A stretch of DNA of 64,000 bases, taken from contig NZ_CP120468.1 in the NCBI RefSeq assembly GCF_029490015.1, forward strand, positions 1,302,001-1,366,000, read 5' to 3'. The translations under genes and the position numbers were made by a program. Shown here piece by piece: positions 32,958 to 42,719 of this stretch. Position 1 is the first letter of the stretch. Each line of letters starts with the position of its first letter. The notes beneath the pieces were generated by a model. It had not been told where the DNA came from and did not search any database. It was given only the letters and a program-made list of their open reading frames with translations. The DNA comes from Halobaculum limi (GTDB taxonomy: Archaea > Halobacteriota > Halobacteria > Halobacteriales > Haloferacaceae).

Positions 32958-34759
32958 GGCTCTCTCCCCGGAAACTCCTCCGGGTGGCGCGGTGGGAGGT
33001 GTCCCGAACCGCGGGGACGCTCGACCGACGCACCGCCGTCCTCGGTGTGGTCGCGTTGCTGCTCACCGTCGGCGTCGCCGCCGGCGGTGTCCTTGGTGGC
33101 GGTGTCGCCCTCGATGAGGACATCTACACGGTCGCAGTCGACGAGGAGAGTCCGTACTACGACCCCGTCGCGGCGTCGACGCCGCTCGAGGCCGTCCCGG
33201 CCGGGGCACCCGGCGCGGACGTGTACGTCGACGACCGCGACACGAGCGACCGCGAGGCGACGGTGTCCGTCGCGAACTCACGCAAGGGACAGGCCGCACT
33301 CGGTGCGTTCCGGTCTGCGGTCGAACGTCACAATGGTCGATTACTCGCCGCCGAACAGAACCAGTCTGCGGCGTTCCCGGTCGGTGTCACGCTCACGTAC
33401 GTCGAACGCGGCGTCGACCAGATCGGTGCGAGCGACGGAAGCATCGGCGTCGGCGGCGGAGCGGGCGACGGATCGGCCGGCGGCGACGATTCCAGTAACG
33501 GCGGCGCGGCAGGCGGTGACTCCGACGGCGACGCTGCCGGTTCGGGCGACGGCGGCGCACTCGGCGTCCCCGACTTCGGCGGCGTGGCCGGACCGCTGTT
33601 CGGCGGCCAGCCGACCGGGTCGCCCGCCGAGATATCCCCGCCGTTCCCGTTCTCGTCGCTCGTGCTCGCGTTCGCGTTCCTTGTCCCGATGAACTTCGTC
33701 ATCCAGGCGTACGGGTCGACCATCCTCAACGAACGCGTGAACCGCCGGGGCGAACTCCTGCTGGTCGCGCCGCTGTCGCAGACGGACATCGTCGCGGGCA
33801 AGACGCTGCCGTACGCCGCCGTCGCGTTCGCCGCGACGACGCTCATCGCCGTCGGCGTCGGCGGCGGTGTCCTCTCGGTCGCGGCGGTGTTCCCCATCGC
33901 GCTGGTCTTCCTCGCGGCGACGTTCGTGGGCGCGATGTTCGCGCGGTCGTTCAAGGAACTCACCTTCGTCACCGTTACCGTCTCGGTGACGCTCACCACC
34001 TACGCGTTCGTCCCGGCCATCTTCGCGACGGTGACGCCCGTGGCGCTCATCTCGCCGCTCACGCTCGTCGTCCGCGACCTGCAGGGCGAGGCGGTCGCCC
34101 TCGGCGAGTACCTGTTCTCGACGGGGCCGTTCTACCTCACCGCGGGGACGCTGTTCGCGATGGGTATCGGCGTCTACCGCGAGGAGGACATGTTCACCCA
34201 GCGGGCGGTGCCGCTGAAGTTCCTCGACGCCCTCGCGGTGCGACTGCACCGCCCGCGCGACGTGGCGATACTGGCGGCGCTGTCCATCCCGTTCGTGCTC
34301 GTCGCGGAACTGCTCGCGGTGGCGTTGCTGTTCGCGCTCCCGCAGGCGACGGCCATCGTCGGCCTCCTCGTCGTCGTTGCCGTCGTCGAGGAGGTGGCGA
34401 AAGGCGTCGGCATCTACGCCGGCTTCCACGAGTCGCGCTTCGAGCGTGACCTGCCGACGGCGCTGAAACTCGGGGCGCTCGCCGGCGCGGGCTTCTTCGT
34501 CGCCGAGAAGGGGACGGCCATCGTGCAGGTGGTCGGCCTCGGATCGCTTCCGCTGGGTGAGGCCGCGTTCGCCACCTCTGGCGTTGGGCCAGGCTTCGGT
34601 CTCATCCTCCTCGCCCTCCCGTTGGCGCTGCACGTCGTCACCGCGGCCGTCGCCGCGGTCGGCGCGACGCGGGGATTCCGCTCGTGGCTGGCGACGCTGA
34701 CGGTCGCGATGGCGATTCACTTCGTCTACGACTACACGGTGGTGAGCACCCTTGGGTGA
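32954..34759 (+). CDS. ABC-2 type permease fused to a PrsW-like membrane protease domain
   Basis: 601 residues from a GTG. The N-terminal half is an ABC-2 permease: TM1 (about 28-50), a long extracytoplasmic Gly/Asp/Ser-rich loop (about 55-235), then TMs with LNERVNRRGELLLVAPLSQT, typical of NatB/ABC-2 proteins. After about residue 440 the sequence carries PrsW-family motifs: EEVAK with Glu479, Glu480 and Lys483, FFVAE with Glu518, His560 in LHVVTAA and His589 in IHFVYDYT. In PrsW these acidic and His residues are proposed to be catalytic for intramembrane cleavage. The fusion would couple export with proteolysis; activity is inferred. Confidence 0.78.
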   Translation: MRLSPRKLLRVARWEVSRTAGTLDRRTAVLGVVALLLTVGVAAGGVLGGGVALDEDIYTVAVDEESPYYDPVAASTPLEAVPAGAPGADVYVDDRDTSDREATVSVANSRKGQAALGAFRSAVERHNGRLLAAEQNQSAAFPVGVTLTYVERGVDQIGASDGSIGVGGGAGDGSAGGDDSSNGGAAGGDSDGDAAGSGDGGALGVPDFGGVAGPLFGGQPTGSPAEISPPFPFSSLVLAFAFLVPMNFVIQAYGSTILNERVNRRGELLLVAPLSQTDIVAGKTLPYAAVAFAATTLIAVGVGGGVLSVAAVFPIALVFLAATFVGAMFARSFKELTFVTVTVSVTLTTYAFVPAIFATVTPVALISPLTLVVRDLQGEAVALGEYLFSTGPFYLTAGTLFAMGIGVYREEDMFTQRAVPLKFLDALAVRLHRPRDVAILAALSIPFVLVAELLAVALLFALPQATAIVGLLVVVAVVEEVAKGVGIYAGFHESRFERDLPTALKLGALAGAGFFVAEKGTAIVQVVGLGSLPLGEAAFATSGVGPGFGLILLALPLALHVVTAAVAAVGATRGFRSWLATLTVAMAIHFVYDYTVVSTLG

Positions 34760-35957
34760 CGACCGCCGCGTGACGGACGGCGGAGACGCCGGCCCCGCGA
34801 GCGACGGCGACGGGCCTGCGAACGTCCCGGCTGACGCGCCGAACCCGGTTCCGGGGACGGTCGCCGCGAGCGACCGCACCGGACGCGACCCACGCTGGAC
34901 CATCGCCAAGCGCGAACTCGCGTCGCTGCGGGCGGAGAAGACCATCGTCCTCGCCCTCCTCATCCAACTGTTCGTCGCGGCGTTCTCGTCGTTCCTCGTT
35001 GTCGGCCTCGTCTCACTGTACGACCCCGGCGGGGCCGCCGCCTACTCGGTCGACACCGCGGTCGCCGGCGACGACGCGTCCGACCTCGTGACTGCCATCG
35101 AACGCACGGACGGGATGAACGCACGCGAGTTCCCGAGCAGACAGGCCGCAGTCGACGCCTTCAGTGCGGGCCGCGTCGACGCGGCGATGCTCGCGACGGC
35201 GACCGAACGGGGGACCGTCGAAGTTCGGGTGCTCGTCCCTGACGGGAACGTCGGTACCACCTTGGTCGTCGTGCGCGCACGCGAGGCACTCAGAGCGTTC
35301 GAGCGCCTCGAACGCGACCAACGGTCGGCGTCGCTGACGACCGAGACGCTTCAGTTGCCGCCACAGGCGTCGTCGTCGCCGTACTTCGGCTTCACGTACA
35401 CGGTGCTCGTTCCGCTGCTGCTGTTCCTCCCGGTGTTCATCGCCGGGTCGGTGACGGTCGACTCCCTCACCGAGGAACTCGAACGTGGGACGCTGGAACT
35501 TCTCCGCGTCGCCCCTGTGACGATGACCGATATCGTCGAGGGGAAACTGCTCGCGGCCGCCGGCCTCGCGCCGATTCAGGCGGCGCTGTGGCTCGCGTTG
35601 CTCTCGGCGAACGGGACCGTAATCGCGCCCGGCCCCGACACGCTGTCGACCGTCGTCGGAGTGCTCGGATTGCTCGGACTCACCACGGGTCTCGCCGCGC
35701 TAGTGACGGCGCTTGGTGCGGCGCTCGCGCTGACTGCGCCCGACCGCCGGGCCGCGCAGACAGTGTACTCGCTGGGCGTCCTCGGTCTGTTCGGGGCCGC
35801 GGCGCTGTCGCCAGTCAACCCCGCGAACGTCGCGGCGAAACTCGCTGTCGGGAGTGCAGACGCCGCCTCCTACCTCGCAGTGGTCGTGGTCTGTCTGCTC
35901 GGCGGTACGGCGGTCGCACTCGCGCGGGTCGGTGTCGAGCGATACGGACCGGGATAA
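34752..35957 (+). CDS. ABC-2 type transporter permease
   Basis: 401 residues if the TTG at 34752 is used, or 395 from the GTG at 34770. A disordered N-terminus (1-45) precedes RWTIAKRELASLRAEKTIV and TM1 (about 62-87), an extracytoplasmic domain (about 90-210), then five TM helices with VDSLTEELERGTLELLRVAP, the ABC-2 signature between TM2 and TM3. It overlaps the preceding permease by 8 nt with the TTG start. It should form the exporter together with the preceding two genes; substrate unknown. Confidence 0.87.
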   Translation: MGDDRRVTDGGDAGPASDGDGPANVPADAPNPVPGTVAASDRTGRDPRWTIAKRELASLRAEKTIVLALLIQLFVAAFSSFLVVGLVSLYDPGGAAAYSVDTAVAGDDASDLVTAIERTDGMNAREFPSRQAAVDAFSAGRVDAAMLATATERGTVEVRVLVPDGNVGTTLVVVRAREALRAFERLERDQRSASLTTETLQLPPQASSSPYFGFTYTVLVPLLLFLPVFIAGSVTVDSLTEELERGTLELLRVAPVTMTDIVEGKLLAAAGLAPIQAALWLALLSANGTVIAPGPDTLSTVVGVLGLLGLTTGLAALVTALGAALALTAPDRRAAQTVYSLGVLGLFGAAALSPVNPANVAAKLAVGSADAASYLAVVVVCLLGGTAVALARVGVERYGPG

Positions 35958-35983
35958 GATCGGAATTCGTCGCTTCGGCCCGC

Positions 35984-37411
35984 TCAGACGGCGACGACGT
36001 CCACGACCGTCTCTTTCCCACACACGAGGTTGTACGCGCCCTCGTCGTCGTTCCAGAGGACGAGGACGTTCTCCACCGAGAGGATGGAGCCGTACGGGGC
36101 CGTTGCGAGGTCACGGTTCAACACGGACTCGCCGGTGACGACGAGGTAGTGTTCCAACTGCTCGGAGCCGTCACCGATCTTGTACAGCGGGTTGGCGTCG
36201 CCGCCCGGCGAGAGGTCGTCCGACAGTTTCACCGCGAGGAGGTTCACCCGGTCAGTGACGTGCTCTTCGGAGTCCGCGAGACGGGCGTGACGCTCCGCGT
36301 TCGCGACGACCGGGTGGCGACGCTCGCCGTCCGGCCGGAGGAGTACCCACGAGAATTTTACGTCCGTGTTGACGTACGTGCCGGGTTCCTCGTCGTACGC
36401 CCGGGTCGCCGCTTCGTCGAGTTTTCGCTGGAAGGAGGGCGTCGCCAGGTCCGGGCGTTCCTCGAACGACCACCCGCGGTCGTCGGGCGTGTCGTCGGGC
36501 CACAAGCGAAGATCCGGCGCGTACACGCTCACGTCGCCGTTGGACGGGGTGAGCGCCCGCTCGACGCGCCGCAGTTCCGTCGACGTGTTGAGGTCGGCGG
36601 GCGCGAGGAGGAGACACGAGCCGTCCTCTGCGAGCGCATCGAGATACCGGGAGACGACCGCCTCGGGGTCGTCGAGTTCCGAGAGGACGTTGCCGAACAG
36701 CAGGAGGTCCACCTCGCCGACCGATTCGGGGTCGAACTCCTCGGCCCTCTCGCGGTGGACGGCCGTGCGGAAGTTCTGTCGGGTGTCGTCGAGGGCGTCG
36801 TCGAGGATGTCGGCGTTCGCGCTCGGTTCCAGCGCGTGGTAGTCGACGAGGGCGTCGTCGGGGAGGTAGTCGTGGAGGCCGAGGGCGGGCCCGCCGGTGC
36901 CCGCGCCCACGTCGAGGACGCGGAGGCGACGCGGCAGGAGGCCACGGTCGGCGAGGCGGTCGAGGACGTAGCCGACGGCGGCGTAGAAGTCGGGCTGGTG
37001 GTACAGCGCGTACGCGAGGGCGGCGTCGGCGTCGTACTCGACGGGGTTGCCGCGGTAGTAGTCTTCCTTCAGGCGGTCGACGGTTTCCCGGAGGGTGTCT
37101 CCGGTGTCGCCCTCGTGCCAGTCGAGGCCGTACGCGTCGAACAGGAGGTCCTCGATGGTCGCCTCGTACTCGTCGGGGAACGCCTCGGGGCCCCAGCCGG
37201 GTGGGTCGACGGGCTCGTCGTCGACGGGGACGAACGTCCCCCCGTCGGTCTCGAACAGGCCGAGGTCGTACGCTTCTTCCCGGAGGGCCGTGCGGACGAC
37301 CGCCTGATGTGGCTGGCCCGGCAGGTACTCGTACACCTCGTCGGGGTCGATCGGACGGACGTTTCGGAGGTACTTCGCGGTGTCGCGGAGCGCCTCCCGG
37401 TCGACACTCAT
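35984..37411 (-). CDS. Rsm22-family small ribosomal subunit methyltransferase
   Basis: 475 residues. A helical N-terminal region (1-160) is followed by a Rossmann methyltransferase fold: SAM motif RRLRVLDVGAGTGGPALGLH (161-180), acidic motif YHALEPSANADILDDA, LLLFGNVLSELDDPEAVVSR and a motif with GSCLLLAPADLNTSTEL. This layout fits the Rsm22-like family associated with the small ribosomal subunit. The Cys ligands of some family members are not evident, so the function may differ. The next gene on the same strand is tyrA (75-bp gap). Confidence 0.8.
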   Translation of the reverse strand: MSVDREALRDTAKYLRNVRPIDPDEVYEYLPGQPHQAVVRTALREEAYDLGLFETDGGTFVPVDDEPVDPPGWGPEAFPDEYEATIEDLLFDAYGLDWHEGDTGDTLRETVDRLKEDYYRGNPVEYDADAALAYALYHQPDFYAAVGYVLDRLADRGLLPRRLRVLDVGAGTGGPALGLHDYLPDDALVDYHALEPSANADILDDALDDTRQNFRTAVHRERAEEFDPESVGEVDLLLFGNVLSELDDPEAVVSRYLDALAEDGSCLLLAPADLNTSTELRRVERALTPSNGDVSVYAPDLRLWPDDTPDDRGWSFEERPDLATPSFQRKLDEAATRAYDEEPGTYVNTDVKFSWVLLRPDGERRHPVVANAERHARLADSEEHVTDRVNLLAVKLSDDLSPGGDANPLYKIGDGSEQLEHYLVVTGESVLNRDLATAPYGSILSVENVLVLWNDDEGAYNLVCGKETVVDVVAV

Positions 37412-37486
37412 CGTCGTCGCTTCGCCAGCGAGTGGGGTAACGGTTCTGTCTCGCGGCCGAGGCGGCCGCGCTCCGATGGGCCTCGC

Positions 37487-38284
37487 TCAGTCGCCGTCCG
37501 TGGTCGCCTCGTCGGTGTCGTCACCGATCCGTGACTCGGTTCCGATGGCCTCCCCCGCACGGTCGTACAGCGCCGCGAACTCGTCGGCGTCGGCGTCCGC
37601 CAGCGCCCGTGCCGCCTCCGCGACCGCATCCGCACCGTCGAACGCCTCGCGGATGTCTGCGTACACGCGCGGTTCGCCCTCGGTGACGGTCCGCGCCAAC
37701 TCTGCAAGCGGCTCCGAGACGGTCGTGTGGAACCGTTCGTCCACGTCGCCGGCGGCCAGCGCGTACGCGAGGAGGGCGGTGTGTGCGCCCGTCTGGACCG
37801 ACGCCATCGCGTCGTCGTGTTCTGCGGCGGTCGTCTCGAACACCTCGTTGCCCACCTCGCGGAAGCGGTCGCGGACCTTGGTGACGACTGGGCCGGTCTC
37901 GCCTGGAACATACGCGATGCGGCCTGGCCCGCGCGGCGGCGCGAACAGGGGGTGAAAACTGGCGTACTCGCCGGCGGCGTGGTCGGCCATCGCCGCCAGG
38001 GGGTCGGCCATCACGCCCGACACGTCGACGAGAGCGCCGTCGGCGGCGTTGGCGGCGTACTCCGCGACCGCGTCGGCGACGACCGGGATGGGAACCGCGA
38101 GGACGACGCAGTCGAACGACTCGTCGGTGTCGAGGGGCACGACCCACCCGTCGACCACCTCCTCAGCGGCGTCCATCGCAGTCTGTGGGTTCGTGTCGGT
38201 TAGGGCGACCCGCTCGGCGACCGGGCGGAGGGTGCGGGCGGCCCACCGGCCCATCTCTCCGGCACCGACGACGAGCAACTTCAT
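37487..38284 (-). CDS. tyrA: Prephenate dehydrogenase
   Basis: 265 residues. N-terminal NAD(P)-binding motif MKLLVVGAGEMGRWAARTLR, VVLAVPIPVVADAVAEYA, then the catalytic region LVDVSGVMADPLAAM and YASFHPLFAPPRGPGRIAYV, with the His of the FHPLFAP block. The C-terminal helices include HDDAMASVQTGAHTALLAYA. It converts prephenate to 4-hydroxyphenylpyruvate in tyrosine synthesis. aroA and aroC of the same pathway lie within 8 kb. Confidence 0.88.
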   Translation of the reverse strand: MKLLVVGAGEMGRWAARTLRPVAERVALTDTNPQTAMDAAEEVVDGWVVPLDTDESFDCVVLAVPIPVVADAVAEYAANAADGALVDVSGVMADPLAAMADHAAGEYASFHPLFAPPRGPGRIAYVPGETGPVVTKVRDRFREVGNEVFETTAAEHDDAMASVQTGAHTALLAYALAAGDVDERFHTTVSEPLAELARTVTEGEPRVYADIREAFDGADAVAEAARALADADADEFAALYDRAGEAIGTESRIGDDTDEATTDGD

Positions 38285-38341
38285 AGCACCCGCTATCGGT
38301 GTGGCGACCGAAAGCGTATCGGTCGGAGGTCCGCTCGGCCG

Positions 38342-38860
38342 CTACTCCACCGCGGCGATGCGGAACGATTTCGAGGAGAGTGTCTCGCCAGCGTGGTCCT
38401 CTGCGCCGACCAGGCGCATCCGCACGTCCGCGAGCGGAATCGGCTCGGCGAAGCGGACGCCGACGAGCGTCTCCGCCTCGACGTGGCGGGCCTCCCCTTG
38501 GAAGTCGACGGCGCGGACGGTGACGTGGTCGTCGCCCTCGCCGCCGTCGACGACTTCGAAGTGGGCTTCGAGGAGGCCGGGCGCGACCTCGGTTATCTCG
38601 CCGCCTTCGGCAGTCACGGTCAGCGTGTAGGTGCGGATTCCCTCGGGCGCGCGCTGACACACCGCGACGACCGCGTCCGTCAGGTCCTCGTCGCCGTCGT
38701 GGGCGTCGCCGCCGTCAGACACGGTCGCTCCCTCCGTGTGTCCCGACCCGCTGGTCCTGTCGGCTCCGTCGGTCGTGCCGTCGTCCGCGCCGGGTTCCCG
38801 AAGCGCGGCCGCGATTCGCTCGAACAGGCTCACAGGGAGTCTGTGGGTCGCCACGGTCAA
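38342..38860 (-). CDS. Conserved-looking hypothetical protein
   Basis: 172 residues. MTVATHRLPVSLFERIAAAL is followed by an acidic, Gly/Thr-rich linker (22-60) and a beta-rich domain (about 62-172) with AVCQRAPEGIRTYTLTVTAE and VTVRAVDFQGEARHVEAETL, ending SSKSFRIAAVE. I do not recognise the family. It lies between tyrA and the M24 peptidase on the same strand, 57-bp gap to tyrA and 33 bp to the peptidase. Confidence 0.65.
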   Translation of the reverse strand: MTVATHRLPVSLFERIAAALREPGADDGTTDGADRTSGSGHTEGATVSDGGDAHDGDEDLTDAVVAVCQRAPEGIRTYTLTVTAEGGEITEVAPGLLEAHFEVVDGGEGDDHVTVRAVDFQGEARHVEAETLVGVRFAEPIPLADVRMRLVGAEDHAGETLSSKSFRIAAVE

Positions 38861-38893
38861 AGCCGCGTCGCCGGGTACGTCGCGCCGGCACGC

Positions 38894-40084
38894 TCACTCC
38901 ACGATCAGCTCGACGGGGTAGTCGGTGAAGTTCTCGTAGCCGTCCTCGGTGACGACGACGATGTCCTCGATGCGGACGCCGCCTACTTCTGGGTCGTACA
39001 GGCCGGGTTCGATGGTGACGACGTGGCCCGGCTTCAGTTCCTCCCCGCGGGGGTTGACCCCGGGCTGTTCGTGGACGTCGAGACCGACGCCGTGGCCCGT
39101 CGAGTGGATGAACCCCGTCTCCGTGTCGGGGTCCGAGCGAAGCGTCGGGTGGCCCGCCTCCTCGTACACGTCGCAGACGGCGGCGTGGACCTCCGCGCCG
39201 GTCGCGCCGGGTTCGAGGGCGTCGAGCGCTGCGTCGAGTGCCTCGTGGGTGAGGTCGAACCACTCGGCCACCGTCTCGCTGGGCGCACCCTTCGAGAAGG
39301 TGCGCGTCATGTCCGAGTGGTACTTGCTCGACTTCTCGCGGGGGAAGATGTCGATGATGATGCTCTCACCCGCTTCGAGCGGGCCGCTCCCGCGGTCGTG
39401 GGGGTCGGCGGCGTCCGCGCCACAGGCGACGATGGTCTCGTCGAGCGCACAGCCGTGGCGCAGCAGTGTCACCTCTATCTCCTCTTTTACACGCTCGCTC
39501 GTCAGCGGGACCGTCTCGCCGTCCTCCTCGATGGTGAGCGTGCCGTCGTCGTCGACGGCGGCCGATTCGATGAGCGCCTCGGCGGCGGCCATCGACGCCT
39601 CGTTGGCGTCGGTCGCTCGGCGAATCGCGTCGAGTTCTTCCTCGGTCTTGGTCGCACGAACCGTCTCGATTACGTCGTCGTGGTCGACGCCAACGGCGAT
39701 GCCGGCGTCGCGGAGACCGTCGGCGACGCCGACGGGGAATCGCTCGGGGACGAGCGTCGACTCGACGCCCAGATCCGCGAGGAAGTCGGCGTACACGCCC
39801 GTGAGGGCGCTCGCACGCCCCTCCTCGGCGGCCCGCTGTTGGTAGTCGTACGTCGACAAACGGGCGACCGTGTCGGCGTCCGACTCCTTCTTCGCGCGGC
39901 CGTACTCCAACCCCGAGACGAGGACGGCGAGTTCGTCGCCGGTGTAGGCAGTGAAGAACGGGTCCGGCGCGTCGAACCCCGAGAGGTACAGTTGGTTCGA
40001 GTCGGTGCTGCCCGCCTGGAGGCAGTAGGCGTCGGCGTCGGCCGACGCGAGGCGGGTATCGAGTGCGGAGAGGCTTCGTGACAC
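38894..40084 (-). CDS. M24 family aminopeptidase (Xaa-Pro dipeptidase-like)
   Basis: 396 residues. N-terminal creatinase-like domain (1-150) and C-terminal pita-bread domain. Metal ligands are in [20 protein letters not shown] (two Asp), the His in [16 protein letters not shown], Glu in [14 protein letters not shown] and Glu in [15 protein letters not shown]. It should remove an N-terminal residue ahead of proline or cleave Xaa-Pro dipeptides in peptide turnover, using Mn2+ or Co2+. Divergent from the Bat-like regulator across 95 bp that contains a palindrome. Confidence 0.9.
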   Translation of the reverse strand: MSRSLSALDTRLASADADAYCLQAGSTDSNQLYLSGFDAPDPFFTAYTGDELAVLVSGLEYGRAKKESDADTVARLSTYDYQQRAAEEGRASALTGVYADFLADLGVESTLVPERFPVGVADGLRDAGIAVGVDHDDVIETVRATKTEEELDAIRRATDANEASMAAAEALIESAAVDDDGTLTIEEDGETVPLTSERVKEEIEVTLLRHGCALDETIVACGADAADPHDRGSGPLEAGESIIIDIFPREKSSKYHSDMTRTFSKGAPSETVAEWFDLTHEALDAALDALEPGATGAEVHAAVCDVYEEAGHPTLRSDPDTETGFIHSTGHGVGLDVHEQPGVNPRGEELKPGHVVTIEPGLYDPEVGGVRIEDIVVVTEDGYENFTDYPVELIVE

Positions 40085-40144
40085 GTGTTCGCGTGGGTGG
40101 ACCCGCGGGATAGTCGTTTTCGTCCCGGCGTGTTCGGGGCGGCG

Positions 40145-40159
40145 GCAGATTCAATCTGC
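40145..40159. promoter_or_regulatory. Perfect palindrome GCAGATT-C-AATCTGC
   Basis: A 15-nt palindrome with 7-bp arms lies 21-35 nt upstream of the Bat-like gene ATG (40180), in the position of its core promoter, and about 60 nt from the divergent peptidase start. It is a strong operator candidate, possibly for autoregulation. Confidence 0.55.
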
Positions 40160-40179
40160 GCACCGTCGTATATCAACAA

Positions 40180-40836
40180 ATGACTGTACTCGCACGCATT
40201 AGCATCGACGAGGACGACTTCGAACTGGGGCGAGCGCTCCAAGGCGTCGACGATGCGGTCGTGGAGTTGGAGCGAGTCATCCCGACCCCCGACGAGGCGG
40301 TGCCGTACTTCTGGGTGCGCAACACGACTGCCGACGCGGTCGCGGACGCCCTCGCCGACACGAACTACGTCTCCGATGTGGCACTCGTCGACGAGTTGGA
40401 CGAGACGCTGTTGTACCGCTGTCACTACCAACTGCTGGAGGAAGGTGTCGTCAGCGGGTTCGTCAAGTCGGGACTGACGATTCTCTCGGGCGTTGGGCGC
40501 AACGGCGTCTGGACGTTCGACGTTCGAACCGAAGAACACGACAACCTCGGTACCTTCCAGCGGTACTGCATCGAACGCGGAGTCGACCTGCGTCTCGAAT
40601 CACTCACCGAGGACGTGTTGCCCGACCCCTCGATAGCCGGTCTGACGGACGCTCAGCGGCAGGCACTGACGACGGCGCTCGCTACCGGCTACTACGACAC
40701 ACCGCGAACCGCCACGCTCGACGACGTTGCCGACCACCTCGGCATCACGAGACAGTCCGCGTCCGAACGCCTCCGCCGAGGGACACGAAACATCCTCGAG
40801 GACGAGTTCGGCGCGGAGGCGGCGCGGTTAGTATAA
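40180..40836 (+). CDS. Bacterio-opsin activator (Bat)-type HTH regulator
   Basis: 218 residues. The N-terminal domain (1-155) has ISIDEDDFELGRALQGVDDA, VPYFWVRNTTADAVADALA and RTEEHDNLGTFQRYCIERG. The C-terminal HTH_10 domain (about 160-215) shows LTDAQRQALTTALATGYYDT, ATLDDVADHLGITRQSASER and RRGTRNILEDEF. This fits the numerous haloarchaeal Bat-like transcription factors. Target genes are unknown; the palindrome upstream and the HalOD1 gene 61 bp downstream are candidates. Confidence 0.88.
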   Translation: MTVLARISIDEDDFELGRALQGVDDAVVELERVIPTPDEAVPYFWVRNTTADAVADALADTNYVSDVALVDELDETLLYRCHYQLLEEGVVSGFVKSGLTILSGVGRNGVWTFDVRTEEHDNLGTFQRYCIERGVDLRLESLTEDVLPDPSIAGLTDAQRQALTTALATGYYDTPRTATLDDVADHLGITRQSASERLRRGTRNILEDEFGAEAARLV

Positions 40837-40840
40837 AAAT
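40832..40840 (+). promoter_or_regulatory. TATA-like box overlapping the stop of the Bat-like gene
   Basis: TATAAAAAT overlaps the TAA stop and lies 58-66 nt upstream of the HalOD1 gene ATG (40898). A GGGGGT-8nt-ACCCCC stem-loop at 40855-40874 follows in what would be the 5' end of the transcript. Confidence 0.45.
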
Positions 40841-40897
40841 AGCCTCCATATGCAGGGGGTGGAGCCATACCCCCGTTGCTCGTTTCGGGGTGTAGGG

Positions 40898-41224
40898 ATG
40901 AGGCCCGGAGACACGACAACTGGCGCAATCTCTCGCGAGAGTACCGCAGTAGCCGACCATAGCAAGACGCATTACACGACGTTCGAACCGACGTCGCCTG
41001 ACATCTGCGTCGACATCGCCCGGGAGGTTGCACTCTCCGTCGGCGAGGACCCGACCGAGATCGAGCCACTTGCGACCGCCGTCGATCCAGACTCGGTCAA
41101 CGCCCTCGTCGGCGGCAATCGGTCGCCGGGCGCAGGGTGGACTGAACTCTCGTTCGAGTACATCGGGTACATCGTCACCGTCTGTAGCGACGGTGTCCTC
41201 ACTATCGACGCCGCCGACGACTGA
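40898..41224 (+). CDS. HalOD1 (halobacterial output domain) protein
   Basis: 108 residues from the ATG at 40898 (an earlier in-frame start at 40850 would include the hairpin region). The core [20 protein letters not shown] and [20 protein letters not shown] matches the HalOD1 domain, often found alone or as the output of signalling proteins in haloarchaea. The biochemical role of the domain is not known. Same strand as the Bat-like gene. Confidence 0.82.
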   Translation: MRPGDTTTGAISRESTAVADHSKTHYTTFEPTSPDICVDIAREVALSVGEDPTEIEPLATAVDPDSVNALVGGNRSPGAGWTELSFEYIGYIVTVCSDGVLTIDAADD

Positions 41225-41322
41225 CCAGCGAGCGACTGCCGTCTCATTCGTCCGACACCGCACGACCAGCGAACGCTGTCGCGGTCGGTACACACTTGAT
41301 GCGTGGCGCGTTTCTCCGGAGC

Positions 41323-42615
41323 ATGGACGCACACGTCTCGCCGTCGCGCGTCGCCGGACGCGCCCGCGCACCGCCCTCGAAGAGTTACACACATCGCGCG
41401 ATCCTCGCCGCGGGGTACGGCGAAGGAACGACCGTCACCGACCCCCTCGACTCTGCAGACCCACGCGCTACGGGTCGTGCGGTCGAGGCGTTCGGCGGCG
41501 ACGTCTCGTGGGCCGAGGACGCGAGCGCCGTTGACGTCTCTGGATTCGGCGGGCGACCCGGCACGCCGGACAACGTCGTCGATTGCGCCAACTCGGGGAC
41601 GACGATGCGACTCGTCACCGCCGCGGCCGGCCTCGCTGACGACCTTGTGGTGCTCACCGGCGACGAGTCGCTTCGCTCGCGCCCACAGGGGGCGTTGCTC
41701 GACGCAGTCACGTCGCTCGGTGGCCGCGCGGAGTCGACCCGACGAAACGGACAGGCACCGCTCGTCGTCGGCGACGGGATGACGGGCGGCACGGTCGCCA
41801 TCCCCGGCGACGTCTCCTCGCAGTTCGTCACCGCCCTCCTGATGGCCGGCGCCGTGACCGACGAGGGCATCGAGGTCGAACTGGAGACGGAACTCAAGTC
41901 CGCGCCGTACGTCGAGATTACGCGCGAAGTGCTGGCGGACTTCGGTGTCGACACCGAGCGAACGGAGACGGGGTTTGCGGTGCCCGGCGGGCAAACGTAT
42001 GCCGCCGACGAGTACGCGGTTCCGGGCGACTTTTCGTCGATGTCGTACCTGCTGGCGGCGGGTGCGGTCGCCGCCGAAGACGGCGAGGCAGTCGTCGTCG
42101 AGGGCGCACGCCCGAGCGCACAGGGCGACTCCGCCATCGTCGACGTTCTCGACCGGATGGGTGCAGACATCGAGTGGGACGAGGACGCCGGCGAGATTAC
42201 CGTCCACCAGTCGTCGCTGTCGGGCGTCGAGGTGGACGTGGGCGACACACCGGACCTGCTGCCGACCATCGCGGTGTTGGGTGCGGTCGCTGACGGCGAG
42301 ACGCGCATCGTCAACGCCGAACACGTCCGGTACAAGGAGACGGACCGCGTGGCAGCGATGGCGGAGTCGCTGGAGCGGATGGGCGCGTCGGTGACGGAGA
42401 CACAGGACTCGCTGACCGTCCACGGCGGGGACTCGGACCTCTCGGGCGCGACCGTGCAGGGTCGCGGCGACCACCGACTGGTGATGGCGTTGGCCGTCGC
42501 CGGTCTCGTCGCCGACGGCGAGACGACCGTCACCGGCGCAGAACACGTCGACGTGTCGTTCCCCGACTTCTTCGAGACGATGGAGCGACTGGGCGCGGGC
42601 GTCGCCGTCGAGTAG
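41323..42615 (+). CDS. aroA: 3-phosphoshikimate 1-carboxyvinyltransferase (EPSP synthase)
   Basis: 430 residues from the ATG at 41323, which gives the usual haloarchaeal start ([20 protein letters not shown]). Substrate-binding motifs [100 protein letters not shown] and [20 protein letters not shown]. It joins shikimate-3-phosphate and phosphoenolpyruvate in the shikimate pathway. Confidence 0.93.
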   Translation: MDAHVSPSRVAGRARAPPSKSYTHRAILAAGYGEGTTVTDPLDSADPRATGRAVEAFGGDVSWAEDASAVDVSGFGGRPGTPDNVVDCANSGTTMRLVTAAAGLADDLVVLTGDESLRSRPQGALLDAVTSLGGRAESTRRNGQAPLVVGDGMTGGTVAIPGDVSSQFVTALLMAGAVTDEGIEVELETELKSAPYVEITREVLADFGVDTERTETGFAVPGGQTYAADEYAVPGDFSSMSYLLAAGAVAAEDGEAVVVEGARPSAQGDSAIVDVLDRMGADIEWDEDAGEITVHQSSLSGVEVDVGDTPDLLPTIAVLGAVADGETRIVNAEHVRYKETDRVAAMAESLERMGASVTETQDSLTVHGGDSDLSGATVQGRGDHRLVMALAVAGLVADGETTVTGAEHVDVSFPDFFETMERLGAGVAVE

Positions 42616-42719
42616 CGGCGAAGATACGACGGACGCGCGGTGATTCACGGGTAGCGCGGTCGCGTCTGGATGGTTCCGCCGCCGCTACCGTTACCACCGG
42701 GGCGAGCGACGGCCGACGT

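Noticed and set aside
33341-34963. 540-codon minus-strand Arg/Glu-rich frame
   Set aside because: Antisense shadow of the ABC permease genes, produced by GC-rich codon bias.
35588-37534. 648-codon plus-strand frame
   Set aside because: Runs opposite the Rsm22-like gene, which has clear SAM-binding motifs; the plus frame has none.
40972-42648. 558-codon minus-strand frame opposite aroA
   Set aside because: aroA has all family motifs on the plus strand; the minus frame is composition-driven.
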